DNA from: Egicoccus sp. AB-alg6-2
GTDB lineage: Bacteria; Actinomycetota; Nitriliruptoria; Nitriliruptorales; Nitriliruptoraceae
DNA: 64,000 nucleotides
Assembly (NCBI RefSeq): GCF_041821025.1
Contig: NZ_JBGUAY010000001.1
Location: forward strand, 186,001 to 250,000
Direction of reading: 5' to 3'
The notes beneath the pieces were generated by a model. It was not told the DNA's origin and made no database searches. It saw nothing but the letters and a program-made list of their open reading frames with translations. Below are positions 16,940 through 24,212 of this stretch, in pieces (within the stretch, counting starts at the first letter, position 1; every line of letters begins with the position of its first letter). The position numbers were made by a program, and so were the translations under genes.

Positions 16940-17937
16940 GCCGCCGTCGCGGGGTCGTGGCCGTGCTCGCGTTGTCGGCGACGGCATGCGCTGGTCCGGA
17001 GTCCTGGCTCGAACCGGTGGGTCGCTCCGCGGTGACCACCTCCACCGTGTGGTGGATCCTGTTCTGGATGGGGCTGGCGGTCTACGTGGCGGCCATGGTG
17101 ACCGCGGCGGTCGCGGTCGTCCGTTCGCGTCGGAACGCACCGGTCGACACGGCAGACGGGACCGAACCCGCCGTGAGCCGCCGGCTGGTGATCTACGGCG
17201 GCATCGCCCTGCCTGTGGTCGTCCTGCTCGTGCTCAACGTGCTGACGGTCCCGTTGAGTGCCCGGGTCTCGGATCGTCCCGGCACCGACGGCGACGAGCT
17301 GGTCGTCGAGGTCGTCGCGGAGCAGTTCTGGTGGCGGATCAACTACCCCCAGCACGGCGTGATCACCGCCAACGAGATCCACATCCCGACCGGCGAGCCG
17401 GTCCACGTGCGCATCACCTCGACCGACGTGATCCACAGCTTCTGGGTGCCGAAGCTGGCCGGCAAGATCGACGCCACGCCGGGCCACACCACCGAACTGG
17501 TCCTCGAGACCGACGAGGCCGGCCGGTACCGGGGCCGCTGCACCGAGTTCTGCGGTCTGGCGCACGCCCAGATGATCGTGCACGTGATCGCCGAGGAGCC
17601 CGACGACTTCGACGTCTGGCTGCACGAACAGGCCCGGCCGCAGGAGGTCCCGACCGAGGACCGCATCGTGCGCGGCCGCGAGGTCTTCCTCAGTTCGTCC
17701 TGCGTCTACTGCCACACCGTGGACGGCCACAACGCCGCCAACGCCATCGGTCCCGACCTGACCCACCTCGCCTCGCGCGGCACGATCGCCGGCGGGATCC
17801 TGGCCAACAACCGCGGCAACCTCGGCGGCTGGATCGTCGACCCCCAGGCGCAGAAGCCGGGCAACCTCATGCCGGGCACCCAGATCGCCGGCGAGGAACT
17901 CGACCTGCTCATCGACTACCTCATGAGCCTCGAATGA
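16936..17937 (+). CDS. ctaC: Cytochrome c oxidase subunit II with fused cytochrome c domain (caa3-type)
   Basis: A 333-residue CoxB. A lipobox-like TAC (Cys18) follows the signal segment; two membrane helices come next. The CuA domain carries His167 (VIHSFW) and Cys202-x3-Cys206-x3-His210-x2-Met213 (CTEFCGLAHAQM), all ligands present. An added class I cytochrome c domain has Cys256-x2-Cys259-His260 (CVYCH) and a likely axial Met312 (NLMPGT). CuA plus a covalent heme c defines caa3-type enzymes that take electrons from cytochrome c or a copper protein. It overlaps the cupredoxin gene by four bases and precedes coxA by 10 bases. Confidence 0.95.
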   Translation: MSRRRGVVAVLALSATACAGPESWLEPVGRSAVTTSTVWWILFWMGLAVYVAAMVTAAVAVVRSRRNAPVDTADGTEPAVSRRLVIYGGIALPVVVLLVLNVLTVPLSARVSDRPGTDGDELVVEVVAEQFWWRINYPQHGVITANEIHIPTGEPVHVRITSTDVIHSFWVPKLAGKIDATPGHTTELVLETDEAGRYRGRCTEFCGLAHAQMIVHVIAEEPDDFDVWLHEQARPQEVPTEDRIVRGREVFLSSSCVYCHTVDGHNAANAIGPDLTHLASRGTIAGGILANNRGNLGGWIVDPQAQKPGNLMPGTQIAGEELDLLIDYLMSLE

Positions 17938-17947
17938 GCGGCCGGTC

Positions 17948-20500
17948 ATGTCCGACATGAGCCTGCAACAGGTCGACCTCGCCACCCTGGACCGCACGTG
18001 GGACCGCCAACCCGGCATCACGGGCTGGCTGGGCCAGTGCAACCACAAGACCGTCGGCCTGCGGTTCATCGTCACGTCGATGGCGATGTTCCTCATCGCG
18101 GGCGCGATGGCCCTGCTGATGCGTGCACAGCTGGCGACCGCCGAGAGCGACGTGCTCTCGCCCGAGGTCTACAACCAGCTGTTCACCATGCACGGCACGC
18201 TGATGATGTTCTTCTTCGCCGTGCCGATGCTCGAGGGGCTGGCGATCTACTTCCTGCCCCTGCAGATCGGGGCGCGCGACATGCCGATGCCCCGGGTCAA
18301 CGCGCTCGGCTACTGGCTCTACCTCGCCGGCGCCCTGCTGCTGCTGTCGAGCTTCTTCTTCGGTGCCGCTCCCGACGGCGGCTGGTACGCCTACCCGCCA
18401 CTCACCGCCTCGGCCTTCTCCCCCGGCCTCAACATCGACCTGTGGCTGCTCGGCGTCACCCTGACCGAGATCTCGGCCATCGTCGCGAGCTTCGAGATCA
18501 TCGCGTTGGTGCTGCGCTCACGGGCCCCGGGCATGTCGCTGGCGCGCATGCCCCTGTTCGCCTGGGCCAACCTCGCGACGGCGTCGATGATCCTGGTCGC
18601 CTTCCCGCCGCTGGTCGTCACCAGCCTGCTGCTCGAGATCGAACGCAAGCTCGGAACACCGTTCTTCGACGGCACGGCGGGCGGCGACCCCCTGCTGTGG
18701 CAACACCTGTTCTGGTGGTTCGGGCATCCCGAGGTCTACATCCAGCTGCTGCCGGCGTTGGGCATCCTGGCCACCGTGATTCCCGTCGCGACCCGCCGCC
18801 GCCTGCCGATGCGCTGGCTCGTCGTCGCCTCGTTCCTCGCGATCGCGATCGTCAGCTTCGGGCTGTGGGTCCACCACATGTTCACGACCGGCATCCCCCA
18901 CCTCGCGCTGCAGTTCTTCAGCTCCGCGAGCTTCATGATCGCCATCCCGAGCGGGGTGATCGTGCTGGCGTTCATCGCGGCGTTCTGGACCGGACGGGCC
19001 AACTTCGACCCCGCGACGCTGTTCGCCATCGGATTCCTGGTCATCTTCGTCTTCGGCGGCATCACGGGCGTGATGGTCGGCGTCGTGTCGTTCAACTTCC
19101 AGGCCCACGACACCTACTTCGTCGTCGGTCACTTCCACTCGGTGCTGATCGGCGGCAACGTCTTCCCGGTCTTCGCCGGTCTCTACCACTGGTTCCCCAA
19201 GGTCACCGGGCGGCATGTCAGCCGGCGCGCCGGCCAGGTGAGTTTCTGGCTCATGCTGGTCGGCTTCCTGGTCACCTTCGTCCCGCAGCACGTGGTCGGC
19301 TTCCTCGGCATGGTGCGCAGGATCTGGACCTACGAGGAAGGCCTCGGCTGGGAAGGCTGGAACCTGGCTTCCTCCCTCGGCTCGGGCATCCTCGGGCTCG
19401 GCGTGGGCGTCAGCGTGGTGGCGTTCGCCGTCGCCTGGCGCCGTGGGGCGCCGGCCGGCCACGATCCGTGGGGGGCGCCGACCCTCGAGTGGTCCACGGC
19501 CTCACCGGTGCCCAACGAGAACTTCGCCACCATCCCGGTGGTCCACAGTGCCGAGCCACGGTGGGGCGCGAACCTCGGCCCGGACCCCGTCGAGCTGACC
19601 GAGTGGTACGCCGGGCTCGGCGAGCCGCCGGAGGGCCAGCGCGAGAGCGTGCTCACCACCGTCGTCGATGGTCGGCCGGCGGCGGTGGCGGTGCTCCCCG
19701 GACACTCGCTGTGGCCGCTGTGGCTGACCGTGGCATTGCTGGTGGTGCTCATCGGCGTGCTGTTCGACCTGTGGTGGCTCGCCGGGGTCGGCCTCGTCGG
19801 CGTCGCGGTCTCCATCGTCGCCTGGGTGTGGCCGCAGGCGCAGGTCGACCTTCGTCGGCCCGACGTCCGCGAGCACGAGATCGCTGACGCCACCGGGCTC
19901 GAGCCGGGACAGCGGGTGCGCACGTTCCGGGTGCTCACCGAGGGCGGGCGCAGCATCGGTTGGTGGGGCACCGTGCTGGGGGTCATCGCGCTCGGTCACC
20001 TCGTCGGCGCCGTCCTCGTCGCCGCGATCTACCTGCGTTCGCGGACGGCGACGTGGCCGCCGGCCGCGGTCGATCCGCCCGACTTCACCGCGGCGGTCGT
20101 CGCCGCTGGGCTCGCCCTGGCCGCCGGTGTGCTGGCGTCGGTCGCCGAGCGCCGCACGCGTGCGGGGAAGGGCGCGGCGACGGTGCTGCTCGTGGTCGGC
20201 GGGATCGCTGCCGCGGTCGGCGCCGGGCTCCACCTGGCCTTCACCCTGCTCGCCGACCTGCCCGTTGCCGAGCACGCGTACTGGTCGATGTGGTGGCTCA
20301 CCGGCGCGTTGGGGCTGACGTTGCTGGTCACGCTCGCCCTGATGCTGTGGGTGGCGGCCTGGCACGTCGGCGTTCGCGGCGTCGTCCGCACGGGCCACGA
20401 CGCCGAACTCGAGGTCGTGCGTCTGTGGACCTGGGCGACGGCCGTCTCGCTCGTTTCGCTCGTGCTGGTGATGGCCGGCGTGTCCGTGTGGTGGGGGTGA
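17948..20500 (+). CDS. ctaD: Cytochrome c oxidase subunit I fused to a subunit III-like domain
   Basis: An 850-residue membrane protein that reduces oxygen to water and pumps protons. Residues ~1-520 are heme-copper oxidase subunit I: low-spin heme ligand His82 (FTMHGTL), CuB ligand His260 with cross-linked Tyr264 (GHPEVY), CuB ligands His309-His310 (HHMFTTG), and heme ligands His395 and His397 (VVGHFHSVL). After a soluble linker (about 520-590) the C-terminal part has about seven hydrophobic helices (for example GWWGTVLGVIALGHLVGAVL), consistent with a I+III fusion like Thermus caa3, though the subunit III portion is divergent. No separate coxC is present in the operon. Confidence 0.93.
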   Translation: MSDMSLQQVDLATLDRTWDRQPGITGWLGQCNHKTVGLRFIVTSMAMFLIAGAMALLMRAQLATAESDVLSPEVYNQLFTMHGTLMMFFFAVPMLEGLAIYFLPLQIGARDMPMPRVNALGYWLYLAGALLLLSSFFFGAAPDGGWYAYPPLTASAFSPGLNIDLWLLGVTLTEISAIVASFEIIALVLRSRAPGMSLARMPLFAWANLATASMILVAFPPLVVTSLLLEIERKLGTPFFDGTAGGDPLLWQHLFWWFGHPEVYIQLLPALGILATVIPVATRRRLPMRWLVVASFLAIAIVSFGLWVHHMFTTGIPHLALQFFSSASFMIAIPSGVIVLAFIAAFWTGRANFDPATLFAIGFLVIFVFGGITGVMVGVVSFNFQAHDTYFVVGHFHSVLIGGNVFPVFAGLYHWFPKVTGRHVSRRAGQVSFWLMLVGFLVTFVPQHVVGFLGMVRRIWTYEEGLGWEGWNLASSLGSGILGLGVGVSVVAFAVAWRRGAPAGHDPWGAPTLEWSTASPVPNENFATIPVVHSAEPRWGANLGPDPVELTEWYAGLGEPPEGQRESVLTTVVDGRPAAVAVLPGHSLWPLWLTVALLVVLIGVLFDLWWLAGVGLVGVAVSIVAWVWPQAQVDLRRPDVREHEIADATGLEPGQRVRTFRVLTEGGRSIGWWGTVLGVIALGHLVGAVLVAAIYLRSRTATWPPAAVDPPDFTAAVVAAGLALAAGVLASVAERRTRAGKGAATVLLVVGGIAAAVGAGLHLAFTLLADLPVAEHAYWSMWWLTGALGLTLLVTLALMLWVAAWHVGVRGVVRTGHDAELEVVRLWTWATAVSLVSLVLVMAGVSVWWG

Positions 20501-20505
20501 GATCG

Positions 20506-20859
20506 ATGCGTACGACCGCCGACGTCGAGCAGGTACGGCCCGGATGGGTGGTGCTGACGCTGCTGATCTTCGGTGGGACCATCGCGTGGGCGCTGCGGTT
20601 CGGGCTCGGGTATCTGTTCGTGCCGGCCGCGTGCGAAGTCGGCGACTGGATCCTTCACCTGGTCACGCTGGTCGCCGCCCTGCTGGCCATCGTCGCTCTG
20701 GTGCTGTCGTTGCGTTGGGCGAAGCGCGTCACCGACCCCTCCGTGCGGTTCAGCCTCTGGTTCGGCATCGCGCTGGACGTGTTCTTCCTCGGGGCCATCC
20801 TGCTGGAGGGCTCGGGAGTCCTGTTGGTGGACGCCTGCGCGAAGGGGGCCATCCCATGA
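20506..20859 (+). CDS. Small three-helix membrane protein in the oxidase operon
   Basis: A 117-residue membrane protein with three or four hydrophobic helices (VVLTLLIFGGTIAWALRF, HLVTLVAALLAIVALVLS and SLWFGIALDVFFLGAILLEG). Its size, helix count and location between coxA/III and a cytochrome c suggest an accessory (subunit IV-like) or assembly component of the oxidase. There is no clear match by eye. The ATG lies five bases after the coxA stop and its stop overlaps the next ATG (ATGA), so it is an integral part of the operon. Confidence 0.65.
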   Translation: MRTTADVEQVRPGWVVLTLLIFGGTIAWALRFGLGYLFVPAACEVGDWILHLVTLVAALLAIVALVLSLRWAKRVTDPSVRFSLWFGIALDVFFLGAILLEGSGVLLVDACAKGAIP

Positions 20860-21287
20860 GTGCACGCACGCGCCCGTCCGCGTCCTCCCGCGCCCCGGGT
20901 TGGTTGCCGGTCGTCGTGGCCGTCGTCGCAGCACTGGCGATCTCGGCTTGCGACGGCGGTCGGGGCGAGCGGACCACCGGGCCAGGTGCGGCCGCCGGCG
21001 TGGAGTTCGGCGACGCGGACAACGGCCGCGAGGCGTTCGTCGCCTACGGCTGCGGGGCCTGCCACCAGCACGCGGCCGTACGGGGCGCCAGCGGCCGGGT
21101 CGGCCCGAAGCTCGACGACCTGGCCGAGCAGCGCATCATCGCCGGGGTGCTCCCCAACACGCCCGAGATGCTGGCGGCATGGATCCAGGATCCGCAGGCG
21201 CACGCCGCGGACACCGGCATGCCCGACGTCGGCGTGACCGACGAGGACGCCGCCGACATCGCGGCGTTCCTGCTCGAGCACGGCTGA
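20856..21287 (+). CDS. Membrane-anchored c-type cytochrome (lipoprotein)
   Basis: A 143-residue cytochrome c. The export segment ends in AISAC, so Cys32 may be lipidated or the helix may stay as an anchor. The heme site is Cys66-x2-Cys69-His70 (CGACHQH) and a likely axial Met is in DTGMPDVG. The domain resembles the one fused to CoxB in the same operon (both have AGVLPNT/AGGILAN-like and WIQDPQAH/WIVDPQAQ segments), suggesting duplication. It probably donates electrons to the CuA/heme c of CoxB. It overlaps the upstream gene by four bases. Confidence 0.88.
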   Translation: MSARTRPSASSRAPGWLPVVVAVVAALAISACDGGRGERTTGPGAAAGVEFGDADNGREAFVAYGCGACHQHAAVRGASGRVGPKLDDLAEQRIIAGVLPNTPEMLAAWIQDPQAHAADTGMPDVGVTDEDAADIAAFLLEHG

Positions 21288-21289
21288 CC

Positions 21290-22060
21290 ATGCTGCCCGA
21301 CACCGCGCTCGTGCTCGCCGCCGTCGGCCTGGGGGCGCTCCATCTGCGCGGGGCACGCCACGAACGCGAGGCCGCCGGCGGCGGTCGCCACCGCGGTCGG
21401 GACGGCGCCTGGATGTTCCCGGCCGGACTGGTCCTGGTGCTCCTCGCCCTGTCCCCCGCCGTCGAGGCCGCGGCGGACCGCTCCTTCGCGTGGCACATGG
21501 CCCAGCACCAGGTGCTCGTGCTCCTCGCCGCCCCGCTGCTGGCCGCCTCGGCGCCGCTGCGGCGTCTGTGGCTCGGTGCCAGCGGCGGCGGCCGGCCGCT
21601 GCCGGTGCTGCGCACCGATCCCGGTGTGCCGGTGCTGCTGGCCGGCGCGGGCGCCATGGCCGTGATGCTGGCGTGGCACGTCCCTGCCGCCTATGACGCG
21701 GCGTTGGGCGATCAAGGGGTGCACGTGTTCGAACACGCCACGTTGCTGCTGAGCGCCGTGCTGCTGTGGGCGGCGGTGTCGCGTGCGGCGGCCGACGACC
21801 GCCGCCTCGGGCATGCCGTGGTGACGCTGGCGGGCAGCGCGATCGTCGGCGCGGGGCTCGGGGTGCTCCTGCTCACCGCGCCGCAACCGCTCTACGGCTG
21901 GTACGCCGCCGGTGGGAGCCTCGCACTCGAGCAGCAGCGCGTCGGTGGCGCGCTCATGAAGGTCGGGGCCCTGTTGGTCTACGCCGGTGCCGCCGTCGGC
22001 CTCACGCTTCGGTGGCTGCACCGGCTCGAGGCGTCAGCGTCGACACCCGTGGCTCGCTGA
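21290..22060 (+). CDS. ctaG: CtaG-type cytochrome c oxidase assembly factor
   Basis: A 256-residue protein with about seven membrane helices, of the caa3_CtaG family required for assembly of caa3 oxidases in Bacillus (not related to Cox11). Conserved His-bearing segments are visible: WHMAQHQVLVLLAAPLL, MLAWHVPAAYDAAL and HVFEHATLLLSAVLLW. The last segment is followed by YAAGGSLALEQQRVGGALM, a family hallmark. It is the last gene of the operon, three bases after the cytochrome c gene. Its 3' end overlaps the convergent hemerythrin gene by 59 bases. Confidence 0.9.
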   Translation: MLPDTALVLAAVGLGALHLRGARHEREAAGGGRHRGRDGAWMFPAGLVLVLLALSPAVEAAADRSFAWHMAQHQVLVLLAAPLLAASAPLRRLWLGASGGGRPLPVLRTDPGVPVLLAGAGAMAVMLAWHVPAAYDAALGDQGVHVFEHATLLLSAVLLWAAVSRAAADDRRLGHAVVTLAGSAIVGAGLGVLLLTAPQPLYGWYAAGGSLALEQQRVGGALMKVGALLVYAGAAVGLTLRWLHRLEASASTPVAR

Positions 22061-22682
22061 GGTCGATGAGTACGCCGCGGATCGGCGCGTGCAGGTCATC
22101 GCGGCCCGGGTCGGCGCCTGCGGGCAGCTCGTGCCCGAGTTCACGCATCACGTCGCAGCCGACGTCGCGGATGCGCAGCAGCGGACGGCGCACCTGTCCG
22201 TCCCGCGCTTCGAGGCGGCACTGCATGCGCGTCGGGATGCGGACCATCAGGGTCGTGTAGAGCCGACCGAGCTCCCGCAGGTCCCGTCGCTCGACGACGT
22301 GGCGCACGTACGGGAAGACCTCGAGCTCCTCGCGATCGGTGTGCTCGACCAGGTGCCGGTGCACCGTGCGGAAGGCGGTGCGGAAGGCGTCGGATGCCAG
22401 GGGCTGGTCGAGCGCGCCCATCAACAGCCGCTCCAGCAGGTCCTCTTCCTCGACCCGTGCTGCGGACAGTCGTGGCCCCTGGCTGAGGCGGTCGGCGACG
22501 AGCGGGTGCAGCAGCAGTTGTTCCACGGCCTCGTGGGCCAGCAGGTCGATGGCGAGGCCCCGCAGCAGGCGTTCGCCGCGTCGCGTCGGCGCGTCGAGGA
22601 AGGAGCGACACCGCTCGTCGAAGCGGCGGTGGTCACGCGCGAGGACGTGCAGCAGATCCTGCCCGGACTTCATGGTCGTCAT
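22002..22682 (-). CDS. Hemerythrin-like (HHE) domain protein
   Basis: A 226-residue protein whose first ~150 residues form an HHE four-helix bundle expected to hold a di-iron site. Candidate ligands are His18 (ARDHRRFDE), LLAHEAVEQLLLHPLV, and HRHLVEHTDREELEVFPYV. The C-terminal ~75 residues (RIPTRMQCRLEARDGQVRR onward) are not part of the usual fold and look like a separate small basic region. Such proteins bind oxygen, NO or handle iron and stress. I chose the ATG at 22682 because GGGGGAG lies just upstream; the frame continues further but without support. It converges on ctaG and overlaps it by 59 bases. Confidence 0.78.
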   Translation of the reverse strand: MTTMKSGQDLLHVLARDHRRFDERCRSFLDAPTRRGERLLRGLAIDLLAHEAVEQLLLHPLVADRLSQGPRLSAARVEEEDLLERLLMGALDQPLASDAFRTAFRTVHRHLVEHTDREELEVFPYVRHVVERRDLRELGRLYTTLMVRIPTRMQCRLEARDGQVRRPLLRIRDVGCDVMRELGHELPAGADPGRDDLHAPIRGVLIDLSEPRVSTLTPRAGAATEA

Positions 22683-22853
22683 CGTCACTCCCCCGTCTGC
22701 GCCGAGTCTGACCAACACCTGAAGCCTGTGCCCGGCGGAGCGCGGCCGGGAGGAGGTGGCCCGGCCGACTTTCTGGTCGCGCGACCAGGGTGCGCCTCCG
22801 GTTACGGTCGGGCAAGTGTCCGCGCGTCCCGACAGGGTGGGGCGGCGCCGCAT

Positions 22854-23429
22854 TCAGTCGCGTTCGTCGCCGCTGTGGGGACCCTGGCCGGGGTTGGCGG
22901 GGCGCGAGTCCGGGCCCTGGCCGACCTTCGGGTGGTTCGCGTCGAGCAGGGTCGCACCAAGCCGCTGGAGCACCTCGACGACACGTTCGCGGTCCCGGTC
23001 GACGCTGACGGTGACGAGGCGCAACTGGCGCGCGTCGTCGTCGCCGACGTGGTGGATGCGCTCGCCGAGGTCGTCCTCGCGTTTGCCGACCTGCATCCCA
23101 CGCGCCGTGAACGCGATCGCGCCGCCCCAGGCGCCACCGAAGAGCAGGATCAGGCTGAAGGGCAGGAAGTCCCGCAGCGGTGGGATCACGAGGACGACGA
23201 CGAGCGCGAGTGCGGCACCGGCGAGTGCGCCGATCCACAGACGACGGCGTCCGACCTCGGCCAGGCGTCCGACCTCGTGGTCGGGGCCCTCGTCGCGGTA
23301 GTCGGCCGCCTCGGGTTCGGTGAGGGTGATGTGGTCGGCGGGCAGGTCGAGTTCGTCGATCAGTTCGCGACGGACACGGGGCGCGTCGTCACGGGCGACC
23401 AGGGCGCGTACCAGGTGTTGATTGGCCAT
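22854..23429 (-). CDS. General-stress 17M-like / DUF1269-type membrane protein
   Basis: A 191-residue protein. The N-terminal half has a short alpha/beta segment (VRALVARDDAPRVRRELIDEL) as in heat-induced YflT/17M domains. A hydrophobic hairpin at about 87-121 (GALAGAALALVVVLVIPP and FSLILLFGGAWGGAIAF) inserts in the membrane, and the C-terminal half has a second alpha/beta unit (VTVSVDRDRERVVEVLQRLGA). This layout is seen in stress-induced glycine-hairpin proteins. The ATG at 23429 follows AGGATCC. The hemerythrin gene starts 171 bases downstream on the same strand, so both may be part of a stress response. Confidence 0.6.
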   Translation of the reverse strand: MANQHLVRALVARDDAPRVRRELIDELDLPADHITLTEPEAADYRDEGPDHEVGRLAEVGRRRLWIGALAGAALALVVVLVIPPLRDFLPFSLILLFGGAWGGAIAFTARGMQVGKREDDLGERIHHVGDDDARQLRLVTVSVDRDRERVVEVLQRLGATLLDANHPKVGQGPDSRPANPGQGPHSGDERD

Positions 23430-23474
23430 GCTCAGGATCCTCGGCTCGAAAAAAACTCAGCGGAAGTGCGTGCG

Positions 23475-23999
23475 TCAGCCCGCGGGTTCGGCGGTCAACG
23501 TCGGCCCGTACAGGTCGGTGCGCCAACCGCAGCCGGGCCGGTGGTCCAGCCAGTGGCGGATGACCGGCCGCGCCCACAGCGGGGTGCGTCCGCGGGTGGC
23601 CTGTGGCTCCGGCAGGTAGCCGCGGTAGCGGTAGCTGTCGATGGTGGCCTTGGAGACGCCCGCCAGTTGTCCGATGTCGGCGACGGTGAGCATGGTCAGC
23701 ACGTGCAGCTCGGGGGCCTGCATCCCGACCACGAGGTCCCCCACGCCCGCCGAACGGCCGTTGCGTGGCGGGCGGACCAGGACGTTGTCGAGATCGGTCG
23801 CCTCGCCCTTCACCCAGGCGACCTCGTCCTCGCTGAGCTTGCGCATCGGCACGTTGTCGTTGGGGCCGAGGTGGATCGCGAAGACGTCCGCGAGCGTCAG
23901 GTCGGTCGCCCCGGGCACCGGGTCACCCCACCGATAGCGCCACACCGCATCGGGGCCGCGCACGTAGGTGTCGTTGCAGCAGGTCAGCTCTCGGGACAT
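23475..23999 (-). CDS. Helix-turn-helix DNA-binding protein (MerR/AlpA-like C-terminus)
   Basis: A 174-residue protein. The C-terminal region (about 103-160) has a winged-helix pattern, LTVADIGQLAGVSKATIDSY then RYRGYLPEPQ and WARPVIRHWLDHRPG, resembling MerR/AlpA-type DNA-binding domains used by excisionases and regulators. The N-terminal ~95 residues begin with a Cys pair (ELTCCNDTYVRG) and have DVFAIHLGPNDN; I recognise no fold there. The ATG at 23999 is chosen because the alternative long frame runs antisense through the next gene. It is divergent from the Rieske oxidoreductase, with a 7-bp inverted repeat between them. Confidence 0.6.
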   Translation of the reverse strand: MSRELTCCNDTYVRGPDAVWRYRWGDPVPGATDLTLADVFAIHLGPNDNVPMRKLSEDEVAWVKGEATDLDNVLVRPPRNGRSAGVGDLVVGMQAPELHVLTMLTVADIGQLAGVSKATIDSYRYRGYLPEPQATRGRTPLWARPVIRHWLDHRPGCGWRTDLYGPTLTAEPAG

Positions 24000-24031
24000 G
24001 CCAAACCTTCGGGCCTCGACGACGTTGCCTC

Positions 24032-24060
24032 CACCTTGGCGCACGAACTGCGTCAAGGTG
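24032..24060. promoter_or_regulatory. Inverted repeat in the divergent region, candidate operator
   Basis: CACCTTG at 24032-24038 and CAAGGTG at 24054-24060 are perfect 7-bp arms 15 bases apart. On the minus strand a TTGACG (-35-like) overlaps the right arm at 24056-24051. It lies 33 bases upstream of the helix-turn-helix gene, where autoregulation would be expected. Confidence 0.4.
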
Positions 24061-24212
24061 AGCCGGTCATGTGTCCAATGGGCCACGGGTGCGTCCCGAA
24101 CGCCGCACGGCGGAACGAACGGCCTCGCTCGGCCGGCCGGGTCCGCGCGGTGCACGGCGGCACCCGCCCGGCTGAGGTGGCTTCCTGTGCCGCCGGACCC
24201 GGAGCGCGATCG

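Noticed and set aside
21987-24212. N-terminal extension of the Rieske oxidoreductase frame over 740 codons
   Set aside because: It is antisense to the hemerythrin, 17M-like and HTH genes; the true start with FAD motif is at 24213.
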